From Trichoderma breve (lineage: Eukaryota; Ascomycota; Sordariomycetes; Hypocreales; Hypocreaceae), in NCBI RefSeq assembly GCF_028502605.1, contig NC_079237.1, positions 682,001-746,000 of the forward strand: a stretch of 64,000 nt of DNA, given 5' to 3'. Both the position numbers and the translations under genes were made by a program. Shown here piece after piece: positions 55,663-64,000 of the stretch; position 1 is the stretch's first letter; each line of letters starts with the position of its first letter. The notes beneath the pieces were generated by a model. That model made no database searches. It worked only from the letters and a program-made list of their open reading frames with translations, and had not been told where the DNA came from.

Positions 55663-56949
55663 ATGCCTCCATTAAAGCCAGCATCTTTACAGCGTATCTC
55701 ACACTCACCTCGTCTCATCTTATATCCTCACTCTCAAGCATGTTTCAGCACATCTGTCCCACGATGGCCTCGCCTGCGACCTAGTGCAAGACCATCTCGC
55801 ATCCTCGCCACCAGCAATGATACTCACATCAAAGAACTTGACTCAACACCATCACCATCACCATTAGCAACATCAGCACCTCTAAAAGCATCAAACACTA
55901 CATCAACAACTTCTAAAACAACAGCACCTCATAAACCTACCCAACCAACCAAAACAACACCCACAATCCCAACCCCCCAAGAACCATCGCCATCACCATC
56001 ATCCTCAAAACGCTCCGCCCCTCCCAACACAAAACCCCACAAAGAAACCCTCTTCACAAACACCCTCATCCGCCAATCCCCCTCCTCCCCCCTCATCACA
56101 ACATCCACCACAAAACCCCAAGACGCCCAAATCGCCTCCGCTGCATCCTTCTTCCAACAGGGCTTCCAGTTCCTCTACTCCGCCGAATCCCTCCGCCACC
56201 ACCCCAAAAACGAACACATCCCCGAAATCATCATCCTCGGCGCCTCAAACGTCGGAAAGTCCTCCTTCCTCAACGCCCTCGTCGGCAGGCCCGGCGCGGC
56301 GAGAGTCAGCGCCCGCCCAGGCAAAACCACGCTCATGAACGCTTTTGGTCTGGGCCCCCTCCCAAATATCCCAAAGGGTCTCGTCCGGCAGGGCGAGAAG
56401 CTTCCGCGGTATAGTCTTGTTCTCGTGGATACGCCGGGGTATGGCTTCAAGAGTCAGGCTAGCTGGGGGGATGCCGTGTGGAAGTACATCAAGGCACGGA
56501 AAATGCTGCGCGGTGCCGTAGTGCTGCTTTCTTCTGAAAAGAGGTTAATGGAGCAGGATAAGTGGCTGCTAAGGACACTGGCCGAGGCAAATACCAGAAC
56601 GTTGGTGGTCTTGACAAAGGCTGACAAGGGGGGCGGCTCGTGGACTCAGCGATGCGGCGATATGGCCACACTAGTACGACAAGAGTTGCGGAAAATGTCA
56701 CAATCTGTGGGTAATGGATGGGAAGAAGGATCGGGCTGGAACCCAGATATACACATCACTGCGGCGGGAATGGACAATGTGCCCAAGCTAGGGAGCGGAG
56801 GGGGCGTAGGAGGTGTCCGGACGAGTATCCTAGAAATGGCAGGCTTCGACTTTGATCTCAAAGAGAAAGAAGTGAAGAAGAAGGATGAGACGGTCACATA
56901 CGGAGGACCAGTGGTTTCATTTGATGATATTAAATGGAAGACGGGGTGA
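55663..56949 (+). CDS. EngB/YihA-type GTPase, probably mitochondrial
   Basis: A single exon of 428 residues from the ATG at 55663. The first 50 or so residues are basic and hydroxylated without acids (SPRLILYPHSQACFSTSVPR), a mitochondrial presequence. A long Thr/Pro/Ser-rich linker follows. The G domain starts near 185: IIILGASNVGKSSFLNAL (G1), KTTLMNAFGLG (G2), LVLVDTPGYGF (G3), VVLTKAD (G4). The bacterial EngB relative is needed for late assembly of the large ribosomal subunit, so a role in mitochondrial ribosome assembly is inferred. The low-complexity linker is much longer than in bacterial members. An upstream Met at 55450 would extend the frame but lacks support. Confidence 0.9.
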   Translation: MPPLKPASLQRISHSPRLILYPHSQACFSTSVPRWPRLRPSARPSRILATSNDTHIKELDSTPSPSPLATSAPLKASNTTSTTSKTTAPHKPTQPTKTTPTIPTPQEPSPSPSSSKRSAPPNTKPHKETLFTNTLIRQSPSSPLITTSTTKPQDAQIASAASFFQQGFQFLYSAESLRHHPKNEHIPEIIILGASNVGKSSFLNALVGRPGAARVSARPGKTTLMNAFGLGPLPNIPKGLVRQGEKLPRYSLVLVDTPGYGFKSQASWGDAVWKYIKARKMLRGAVVLLSSEKRLMEQDKWLLRTLAEANTRTLVVLTKADKGGGSWTQRCGDMATLVRQELRKMSQSVGNGWEEGSGWNPDIHITAAGMDNVPKLGSGGGVGGVRTSILEMAGFDFDLKEKEVKKKDETVTYGGPVVSFDDIKWKTG

Positions 56950-57242
56950 CTATGTATGACTATGGATGGCATGGGAGGTATCGAGTGTATTAGAAATTTG
57001 TACGCACATCAGCAAATATGATGCAAGGAAAATTTTGAGTTAAAAAGACGGGGTATGATGAGGGAATGGGGTAGATGGAGATGAAATAACGAAAAGAAGC
57101 CTCCCCAGATAACAATAATGGAACCCCAAGCTTGGTGATGGATGTAGCCAAAATACATAATGAAATAAAACGAAAAAGGGTGAACGGAAGAAAAGTTTAA
57201 AAAAGAAGAAGAAGAATATCCCAGCCATCACACAGATCGTCA
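56950..57242. other. Intergenic region between convergent genes
   Basis: Terminators only; no gene seen. Confidence 0.5.
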
Positions 57243-58806
57243 TCAATCTCCCTTAATCGACCTTGATGACTTGTTGGATTTGATTGACGCTGCGCCTGAG
57301 CGAGATTTTTTCAGCTTCTTCGTATCAAACAAGCTCTTGACCTTGCGCAGCCTCGCCCATCGTTCCTTGTCCTTTGCATCCCGCGTAGCTTCGTCATCCT
57401 CGTCATCGATGGCGGTCGAATCAATAGAGATATTCGGTGTGTGGTGCGCACGGGATGTCTGCTTGGCAGGCGTAGATGGATCTGTAGCTGCGCCTGCGGT
57501 TGGTTTCGCCTTTGGCTTGACTTGGCCTTCATATACTTTTCGCAGATCCGATTCATTCTTGATTGACTGTAGCAATATCTTCCATGCTGGCATATCGGCT
57601 GTATCGTTGCTCTGCGTGCTGTGCCCCCTACTCTGAGCGGCAGGATTCTTCCAGGGGCAGAAAAAGCGATGTTCTCGCTCGGGATCAAGATAGTCCATTG
57701 GTGCCGGCACAATAACCATTCCACTTTCGTCCACCTCTTTACTCTTAAACATCCATAGACCCAATCGTCGCTGACAGGTGTGACATGACGCGGTGTTGGG
57801 AACAGCGCCGATGCGTGTGTTGGTCAGGCCCTGCCAGCCCATAAGCGCCAGAGCAAGCGCAGGTCTATTGGGTGCATCTGTAGAAGCCTTCTCTCCAGTG
57901 AAAAAGTCGGGTGGGAGCTGTTCAATGACATTGCCCAAATTCATGTCTTCTGGAAGGTGAAGGTTGAATTCATATGGCAGAAATGTCTGCCGGACACAGA
58001 GCTCCTCATATCGCTTCTTCAGAGCTTCGATGGCGCCCTTTGCGCTCATGAATGACAGCCGAAGTAAGGAATCTTGGTAAAGCGATTAGTAAAAAGGACT
58101 GGCATAATGAACACAATAAGCTTACCATCACATCCCCGTCTCTTCCAGAGGCAATCTGACTGATGCGCACTAACGATCAACTCTGCATACTTGTCGACCA
58201 AAGCGGCTTCTGTTCATCACAAGTCAACTCCCGCTCTCATCAGAATTCAACATTAACATAACAAAACTCACCAACTTCAGCGGCCGTCAGCGCATCTCCC
58301 TCAGTTTCTCCGGCCTCCTTCTTCAACTTCACCACCAGCTCCTTGTGACACAGCAAACACCGCACCCTCTCCTTGCCCTGACATATCCATCCCCTCTTAG
58401 CCCACTCCACCTCGTTGATCTTATCAGGCTTTGGAGTCCAGTCGGTAATTTCCTGAAACGTCGCCAGCCTCTTCAGCAGCTCCTCCCTATCACCAGGAGA
58501 GTACCTCGCGGGCCCGTCCCTCCGAACTTTCGGAGTCGTGGCGTCAGATACCGTCCGCCTTATGGAGCTAGCCAGACTTGTGAGCCCCGATGAAACAGTG
58601 TTGTCCAGGCGCGGTGCGGTTGATTCGGGAAACCCCAGGCGGCGGCGCTTCTGAAGCAGCGCATCATAATCCAAGGGCTTGTGGCTGCCGCTGGCCACAC
58701 GGTTTCCAAACATGGTTGCTGGAGAGTCGCCGTCTGTACTGGGTCGCGGACTACTTAGGCCCTGGAGCAAGGCGTTGAACTTGCGTTTGGTAGAATTTGT
58801 GCTCAT
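57243..58806 (-). CDS. C3HC zinc-finger protein (NIPA/Rsm1-like)
   Basis: Three exons: 58272-58806, 58126-58209 and 57243-58072. The introns are 62 and 53 bp and the product is 482 residues. The start at 58806 (MSTNSTKRKFNALLQGL) is preferred over an in-frame upstream Met at 58908. The C3HC finger spans the first two junctions: RYSPGDREELLKRLATF, WAKRGWICQGK, VRCLLCHKEL, then YAELIVSAHQSDCLWKRRGC. A second Cys-containing region (CHTCQRRLGLWMF, HRFFCPWKNP) is the Rsm1-type C-terminal motif. The tail is basic and Ser-rich. Relatives are animal NIPA (nuclear-pore-associated) and fission yeast Rsm1 (mRNA export). A nuclear role is inferred. Confidence 0.92.
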
Positions 58807-59602
58807 GGTTGGTGAGCTTGGTGAGAATCGAGTGAGTGGTGAGTGACTCTGTGTGCGTTTGCGCTGCGCCAGGCCCGGTGCACCCAGCGATCCCGATGAA
58901 AACGCCAAGAAACAGTAAAGGAGATGTCCCAGGTAAGAAAAACGAGAGGCTGAGTCGATATTCCGTCTGCGGTTGAAGTTCTGCCCAGGGTCCGTCCCCT
59001 GATAGAAAACGGATGGGTATGAGAGAGAACCGAGCTCCTGGACGCGCTAGAGAAAACAAAAGAAATAAGGCGGATCCAAGGGGACGAGATTCGAACTATT
59101 GAAAGAAGAAAAAAAGAAAAGCAATAGAGAACCCCCAAATCCGTCAGCAAAAAGTGAAGCGCGCTCTCACGTGCGGAAATGCGCGGGGGTGTTGAAGGGC
59201 TCGAGATGCCCGTTGTTGTTTTGTTATCAATATCAAAATCCACCACAATCTGCGCTTTGACATCACTGAGGCCGTTGCGAACGTCAACAATTGTGCTGAC
59301 TAACGGAGCGCGGCGCATCGTTAATCCCGCTTTGATCCCTGATAAGCGATAAGCTCCTCCACACCGCCCGTGCCCTTTTTGGCTTCCTGTTCCTGGGCGC
59401 GTGGCAGAAACTTGCGGCTAAATAATTTTTTTTTTTTCGACGGCTTCAAAGTTCTGCATAGAACAAAAGGCGAAAGTCGATAGCGATAGACGGAGCAATT
59501 AGACATTGCTTTTATTTTTTGCCCTGAAGTTCTGATTATCGCGATATTTAGTCTCAATCGAGATTTTACGATTGTGTGACGAATTATTCGGCTCTTTCTC
59601 AC
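58807..59602. other. Divergent promoter region, C3HC and SRP40-like genes
   Basis: 0.8 kb. It includes a T-run near 59430. No gene is seen. Confidence 0.5.
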
Positions 59603-60868
59603 ATGTCCAGCGCATCTGCAAAACCACCTGCCTGGCTCTTCTCCAACAACACCAACAACAACCCTACCGACAAGGGCCTCACAAGCACCTCTTCCGCAAC
59701 CACCAGCACAAACGACGAAATGGTCAAGTCAAAACCTTCTGCCAGCAATGGCGTCGAGTCTCAATCTCAGCCTCCTGCGCAGCTGCTCGACCTCGTAGAG
59801 CAGTTCCTCTCCGATAATGCCTTCACCAGCGCCCTTAGCGCCTTCAAGAAGCAGCGATCCAAGAAGGGTTGGGGTGAGGCTTCTGAGGCCAGCAGTGGAA
59901 ACACTCTTGTGAGTGTCTTCCAGTCCTGGGAGAACGCCGCCAAGGCCCCCGCCGACCGAGACGTCGACATGGAGGACTCGAGCAGCTCCAGCTCCAGCTC
60001 CAGCTCAGACAGCTCCAGCTCCAGCGAAAGCAGCGACAGCGAGAGTGAGGATGAAAAGCCTTCTTTCCGCGCAAAGTCTCCTCCCAAGGGCAACAAGAAC
60101 TTGAAGCGCAAGGCTCCCCCAAGCTCCAGCTCCAGCTCCAGCTCCAGCTCCAGCTCCGACTCCTCGTCTGATTCCAGCTCCGATTCCAGCTCGGAGGACG
60201 AGAAGCCCAGCCCCAAGAAGCAAAAGGTCGCCGCTCCTCCCCCCGCCAAGAAGCAAAAGGTTGCCTCTCCTGCCAGCTCCGAGTCCGAGTCCGACTCTGA
60301 CTCCTCCGACTCGAGCTCCGAGTCCAGCTCCGAGTCCAGCTCCTCAGATGAGAGCTCCAGCTCCGACGAAAGCTCCGACAGCGAGTCTGAAGTCGACGCC
60401 GCAGAGGCCGCCAAGGTGCCCCTCCCTGAATCCGACTCCGACTCCTCTTCATCTTCCTCCTCCTCAGACTCCGACTCGGATTCCGACGACGACAAGAAGA
60501 AGAAGACCACGAAGAAGACGAAGCCCGTCAACGGCGTCGTCAAGAAGGAACAATCCACCGACGAGTCCTCCCCCTCCGACTCCTCCGTCACAATCGACTC
60601 CCTGCCCAACCCCCCCTTGCCACCCAACCCGCGCGACAAGAAGGTCAAGGCCGAGCCCTTCTCGCGCATCCCCAAGGATATCAAGGTCGACCCCAAGTTT
60701 GCTTCCAACGAGTACGTCTCCATGAGCTACTCCCAGCGCGCCCACGAGGACCTCATTGTGACAAAGGGCAAGGGCTTCACCAAGGAGAAGAACAAGAAGA
60801 AGAGGGGCAACTTCCGCGCCGGTGTTATTGACATTGGCGAGAAGAAGAGCATCTACTTTGACGACTGA
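59603..60868 (+). CDS. srp40: SRP40/NOLC1-like nucleolar phosphoprotein
   Basis: A single exon of 421 residues. The ATG at 59603 gives MSSASAKPPAWLF. A LisH-like helix sits near residue 58 (LLDLVEQFLSDNAFTSALSA). Then come long runs of Ser with Asp/Glu, CK2-type acidic-serine blocks, alternating with basic Lys/Pro spacers (KKQKVAAPPPAKKQKV), as in Nopp140. The conserved SRP40 C-terminal domain closes the protein: PFSRIPKDIKVDPKF, GKGFTKEKNKKKRGNFRAG and VIDIGEKKSIYFDD. Nopp140/Srp40 chaperone box C/D and H/ACA snoRNPs between nucleolus and Cajal bodies. The Ser codons are mainly AGC and TCC, which makes the locus repetitive. Confidence 0.94.
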   Translation: MSSASAKPPAWLFSNNTNNNPTDKGLTSTSSATTSTNDEMVKSKPSASNGVESQSQPPAQLLDLVEQFLSDNAFTSALSAFKKQRSKKGWGEASEASSGNTLVSVFQSWENAAKAPADRDVDMEDSSSSSSSSSSDSSSSSESSDSESEDEKPSFRAKSPPKGNKNLKRKAPPSSSSSSSSSSSSDSSSDSSSDSSSEDEKPSPKKQKVAAPPPAKKQKVASPASSESESDSDSSDSSSESSSESSSSDESSSSDESSDSESEVDAAEAAKVPLPESDSDSSSSSSSSDSDSDSDDDKKKKTTKKTKPVNGVVKKEQSTDESSPSDSSVTIDSLPNPPLPPNPRDKKVKAEPFSRIPKDIKVDPKFASNEYVSMSYSQRAHEDLIVTKGKGFTKEKNKKKRGNFRAGVIDIGEKKSIYFDD

Positions 60869-61465
60869 TTGGGAAGAGAATGAGGGAAAAGTAAAGAAAT
60901 GCGTAAATAGGACCTAGAAGATCTAGGTTGGGGGAAAAAGAGAAATTTGAGTCTCTGGGGGGTGCATTCAACAGCCGGTGTTTAAGGGCGGCGCCTTTGT
61001 CTGTTTTTCAAAAAGTCGTTTTTTTTTTATATTTTTAGTTATTCCATTTTCTAGATTCTCTTTTTATATAAATATTGTTAGAATATGCTTCATTTCCCTC
61101 TCATGGCCAGTTCGTTGTATTTTCCAAGTTTCTTGAATAGTAGAGGTATTCTGTATATAATCTCTTGCTATGATGATGATATATCAAGTCTGTTTATTTG
61201 CTCGCTTATTTCGTAATATGTCTATATAGACTGTATCCGTTGTATCCAATTCCAATACCCAATGCCTGCTAAGTGGTATATAACAATCGTAACGCCATTA
61301 GTTTATCCAGTACCTCGTCACGTAAATCCATCCTCTTTCGTGTAGACTCAATGTAATGCCAAAATCTCAAAGCCCGCCAAGATAATTAAAACGCAATAAA
61401 GCCAACCATATATGATCATTTCCTTCAAAACATAGCAGATTCCGTCGACTGCGAAATGCTTCTCT
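60869..61465. other. Intergenic region between convergent genes
   Basis: 3' UTRs of the SRP40-like gene and the membrane-protein gene; AT-rich, no gene. Confidence 0.5.
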
Positions 61466-63046
61466 TTAAAACGTCGCCCTCGTCGTTCCCGTGCCCGTTC
61501 CAGCAACCTGAACCTCAGTTGCAGGCGCTCTCTGCGTTGCAGGGTCTCCTCCCTCTTTGCTCGCCTGCGTCATAATCTCATTCTTCCTTCTGACGGCCTC
61601 CCAGCCTCGATTACCTATCTTTGCATTATGCAGCGCCTCGCCGAGCCACTGCTGCCACTGAGGCGTGCCCGGTGCGGCACCGCTGCGCTCGACCCAGCCA
61701 ATGGCTTTTGTCTCGCGTATAGCATACCATAAGGTCCGTGTGAAGCTCGGATGGCCCTCACGTTCATCATCCCGATCGGTAACGGAATCGGCATTCTGGC
61801 CGTCTTCCTCGGTGACGTCGTCCCAAGTATATCGCGACAGGTCCCAGAAATATGTCCGAGGAATCATGCCCAGACCCCAGTACAGCCCGTTGAGGACAAT
61901 GTACGACCCTCCTATGAAGATTTGCGAGTTCCAAGTGCAGTTTCCGAGGAGCACGACACTAAACATGAGAAGAATCGTGCCGAGCGCCATGAAGAACCTG
62001 TAGGCTCTCTCGCCGACATAGTACTCGCACTCTTCAGTTCCAGAGTAAAGCTCGCGAGCAACGTCTTCCGGACAGCGAACTAGAACAAAGGCTCCTTCTC
62101 GGGTGCGTATCATGACATCGCCACGGGGTACGTCATTAGTGTGCCTGCGTTGCATGAGGATTGGCCGCCAGGAGGAAGCATAGCCGACGACGGTGGATGC
62201 CGAGGAGATGAGGGTGATGGCGATGATTGCAGTGCCGTCCTGCCATATGACGGCGGCAACGAGAATGGCGATGCTGAGAAAGAAGGAAAAGGCGGAGAGG
62301 ATATGGAGAGGCGAGAGAAGTTTTGGAGGGACAATGGGCCGACCACCCGTCACGGCCATGGTTCCAGTCGAAAGCAGATCCTGAAATTTCTCGGTGGTGC
62401 GTCGGCGAAGCGGTGCAGGGTGACCGTTGATTTCAACCTCGGAGTTGAATCTCACCGTCGGAGTTCTTGACTGGGATTCAATGTCGACTTCGTGTGGCGG
62501 TCCGGCGATCTTTGGCGGCGTGACCCGACGATCCAACGCCTTTTCCGTCTCTTTGGCCCTGGAAAGGCCCCCCAAAGAAGCGTCTGGCACGCTCCGTTTA
62601 TGAGCCCAAGGCACGTATCTACTAATGAAGCCCCGAAGACCATCTTGGTCCTGATGCTGGTGGTGATGCTGGTTCGCATTGGTAATCGGCGGCGGCACAG
62701 ACGGCGCGTGCTGAATGTCCAGCACCATGAAGCTATACGGAGGCAAAGCATCCAGCGGCGTAATAATGTTGGCGAAGAATCCCACCGAATCCAGGATGGT
62801 GCCGCTGTAGACGCCTGCCATCTTGGCGTGAGTCTCGGGGAGTCGAGTTGGCCGCGATGGCTTCAGCAGGGCCTGGGGGGCGGGCAGCAGACGGGGCAGC
62901 ATGCAGAGCAGCGAGGCGGTGATTGTCTGGGAGTGCTCAGCGATGGCGGACTCTCCGATGACGGCGAGAAGCGTGACGACGTCGAGGCGCCATGAGGGCT
63001 TGTCGTTGGGGAACCATTTCCAGCCGGGGTCGCCTGGATTGGACAT
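61466..63046 (-). CDS. Multi-pass membrane protein of unknown function, fungal
   Basis: A single exon of 526 residues starting MSNPGDPGWKWFPNDKPSWR. A first hydrophobic segment is near 25-55 (LDVVTLLAVIGESAIAEHSQ). A long charged cytoplasmic-type region contains a His/Gln run. Four further hydrophobic helices lie between about 243 and 390: ILSAFSFFLSIAILVAAVIW, IIAITLISSASTVVGYASSW, FFMALGTILLMFSVVLLGNC and IFIGGSYIVLNGLYWGLGMI. The tail has WDLSRYTWDDVTEED. I recognise the layout as a conserved ascomycete family without a named function. It is not a transporter family I can identify, and no catalytic motif is evident. Confidence 0.8.
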   Translation of the reverse strand: MSNPGDPGWKWFPNDKPSWRLDVVTLLAVIGESAIAEHSQTITASLLCMLPRLLPAPQALLKPSRPTRLPETHAKMAGVYSGTILDSVGFFANIITPLDALPPYSFMVLDIQHAPSVPPPITNANQHHHQHQDQDGLRGFISRYVPWAHKRSVPDASLGGLSRAKETEKALDRRVTPPKIAGPPHEVDIESQSRTPTVRFNSEVEINGHPAPLRRRTTEKFQDLLSTGTMAVTGGRPIVPPKLLSPLHILSAFSFFLSIAILVAAVIWQDGTAIIAITLISSASTVVGYASSWRPILMQRRHTNDVPRGDVMIRTREGAFVLVRCPEDVARELYSGTEECEYYVGERAYRFFMALGTILLMFSVVLLGNCTWNSQIFIGGSYIVLNGLYWGLGMIPRTYFWDLSRYTWDDVTEEDGQNADSVTDRDDEREGHPSFTRTLWYAIRETKAIGWVERSGAAPGTPQWQQWLGEALHNAKIGNRGWEAVRRKNEIMTQASKEGGDPATQRAPATEVQVAGTGTGTTRATF

Positions 63047-64000
63047 TTGGCGGTGATGGTTCTGTTGGAGATGGGACGAAAATGAAGATGGTGATGGAGA
63101 TAAAGAGGAAGATGTAGCTAATTGGTGAGATGAGATTGGATGCGACAGAAACTGGCGATGCTAGAACTAAATGATAATTATACGAGACGCAAATCAGACG
63201 AAGAAATCGACGATGCTTAGACGGGAAAAAAGACGATGACACGAGATGAAAGTGAGATGAACAAGGACAAGTTTATTTTTTCTCCGTCTGTGGTTCTATG
63301 TTGAAGAAAGCAAAGAAGCATGGATCAAGACCCTTGAAGGTAATGTTCGACAGGGCCATGTGATAGGCCATTCTTCAGCTGGCCGTTTTACCTAATGCTG
63401 CATGTTGCGAGCCGCACAGCTTTAGAGCGTGCAGGAGGGCTATGCTAGTGCAATAGTCTGGCTGGGACGGGCGGGCTGAGGCGAGACGCGTCATTATTTG
63501 ATCGGCATTCTGGGGAATAAAATCGAATTAATATGTCTTGTATGTATGTAGTAAGATAGAGATGGACGAGAATAGATGTATGGATAGGTATAGAGTATAA
63601 AGTTGAGGTTTCAGGTTCAAGATAGAGTTGAGTCTATCACCAACTTTGGCAGGTAACTTTATTTTTCTTCTACAGGCGCTTCTAACTGACAACTTGCTAG
63701 ACTATCCGTCCCGTACTTGACTATATTTAGAGGAGGTGGGCTCCCTCTAGGTATGTGTTAGTTCTTCAGTCTGTCAATCAATCAGAACTCAACTGCCAAG
63801 CCTCTCCCTTGACGAATTTGCCACAATCTGTGTGGATGGCAATCAATCCAGCTGTCAACCAACTACTACCGCTAGGACTCTATCATAACCTTCAAAGGGC
63901 CTCCATATCGATTTCTGCAAGGTGCTGACAATTACTTAGGTTGCTTTCTAAACCTTTTCGGTATAGCGCTTAGTTGGTCGGTTTGTTTCCGTCGGCCATG
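63047..64000. other. Terminal intergenic region
   Basis: The promoter of the minus-strand membrane-protein gene and AT-rich sequence. No open frame has a motif. A gene may begin beyond the window. Confidence 0.45.

Noticed and set aside
59088..59096. GATTCGAAC, like the reverse of a tRNA T-loop
   Set aside because: No acceptor, D or anticodon stem can be folded around it on either strand.
59767..60723. 318-codon minus-strand Glu/Ser-rich frame
   Set aside because: Antisense image of the Ser/Asp runs of the SRP40-like protein.

Overview
The window looks like chromosomal DNA of a filamentous ascomycete, most likely a Sordariomycete of the Hypocreales (Trichoderma-like; this is inference from the gene families, not from a search). 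Genes have 0-3 short GT-AG introns (mostly 50-100 bp, often with a CTAAC-type branch site), and the families are fungal: HET, NACHT-WD40, PNP_UDP, PIR cell-wall protein, hydrophobin-like protein, KAP123, REI1, HUL4.

The window has two parts. Bases 1-23,000 are AT-rich, gene-poor and accessory. They hold the wreck of a TPR-type NB-ARC receptor with in-frame stops, a single-pass membrane protein that may be truncated, an intact 1,425-residue NACHT-WD40 receptor, a hydrophobin-like secreted protein with a Gly/Lys/Asp tract, a HET-domain protein, a GH18 chitinase, an alpha/beta hydrolase, a DUF4246 fragment, and an intact four-exon PNP_UDP protein whose C-terminal tail resembles an amyloid signalling motif. 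Two weak HeLo-like remnants lie nearby. Several of these families act in non-self recognition and regulated cell death in fungi, so the block reads as a small allorecognition/immune island. Diverged repeats are scattered through it, including an 84-bp sequence that lies upstream of both the receptor and the HET gene.

Bases 23,300-64,000 are a dense core region. In order: a PIR/GPI cell-wall protein; a U1-type zinc-finger protein (WBP4-like); dienelactone hydrolase; a TAPT1/Emp65 ER membrane protein; importin KAP123; a LysM type-II membrane protein; a von Willebrand A plus RBR-type ubiquitin ligase candidate; an Ayr1-type reductase; a Ser/Thr-rich membrane protein; ribosome biogenesis factor REI1; HECT ligase HUL4; an AlkB-like dioxygenase; an EngB-type mitochondrial GTPase; a C3HC zinc-finger protein; an SRP40-like nucleolar protein; and an uncharacterised multi-pass membrane protein. 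Divergent pairs (REI1/HUL4, AlkB/EngB, C3HC/SRP40) share intergenic promoters of about 0.5-0.9 kb.

Exon structures were assembled by hand from splice signals, frame and family knowledge. No tRNA, rRNA, CRISPR array or intact transposon was seen.
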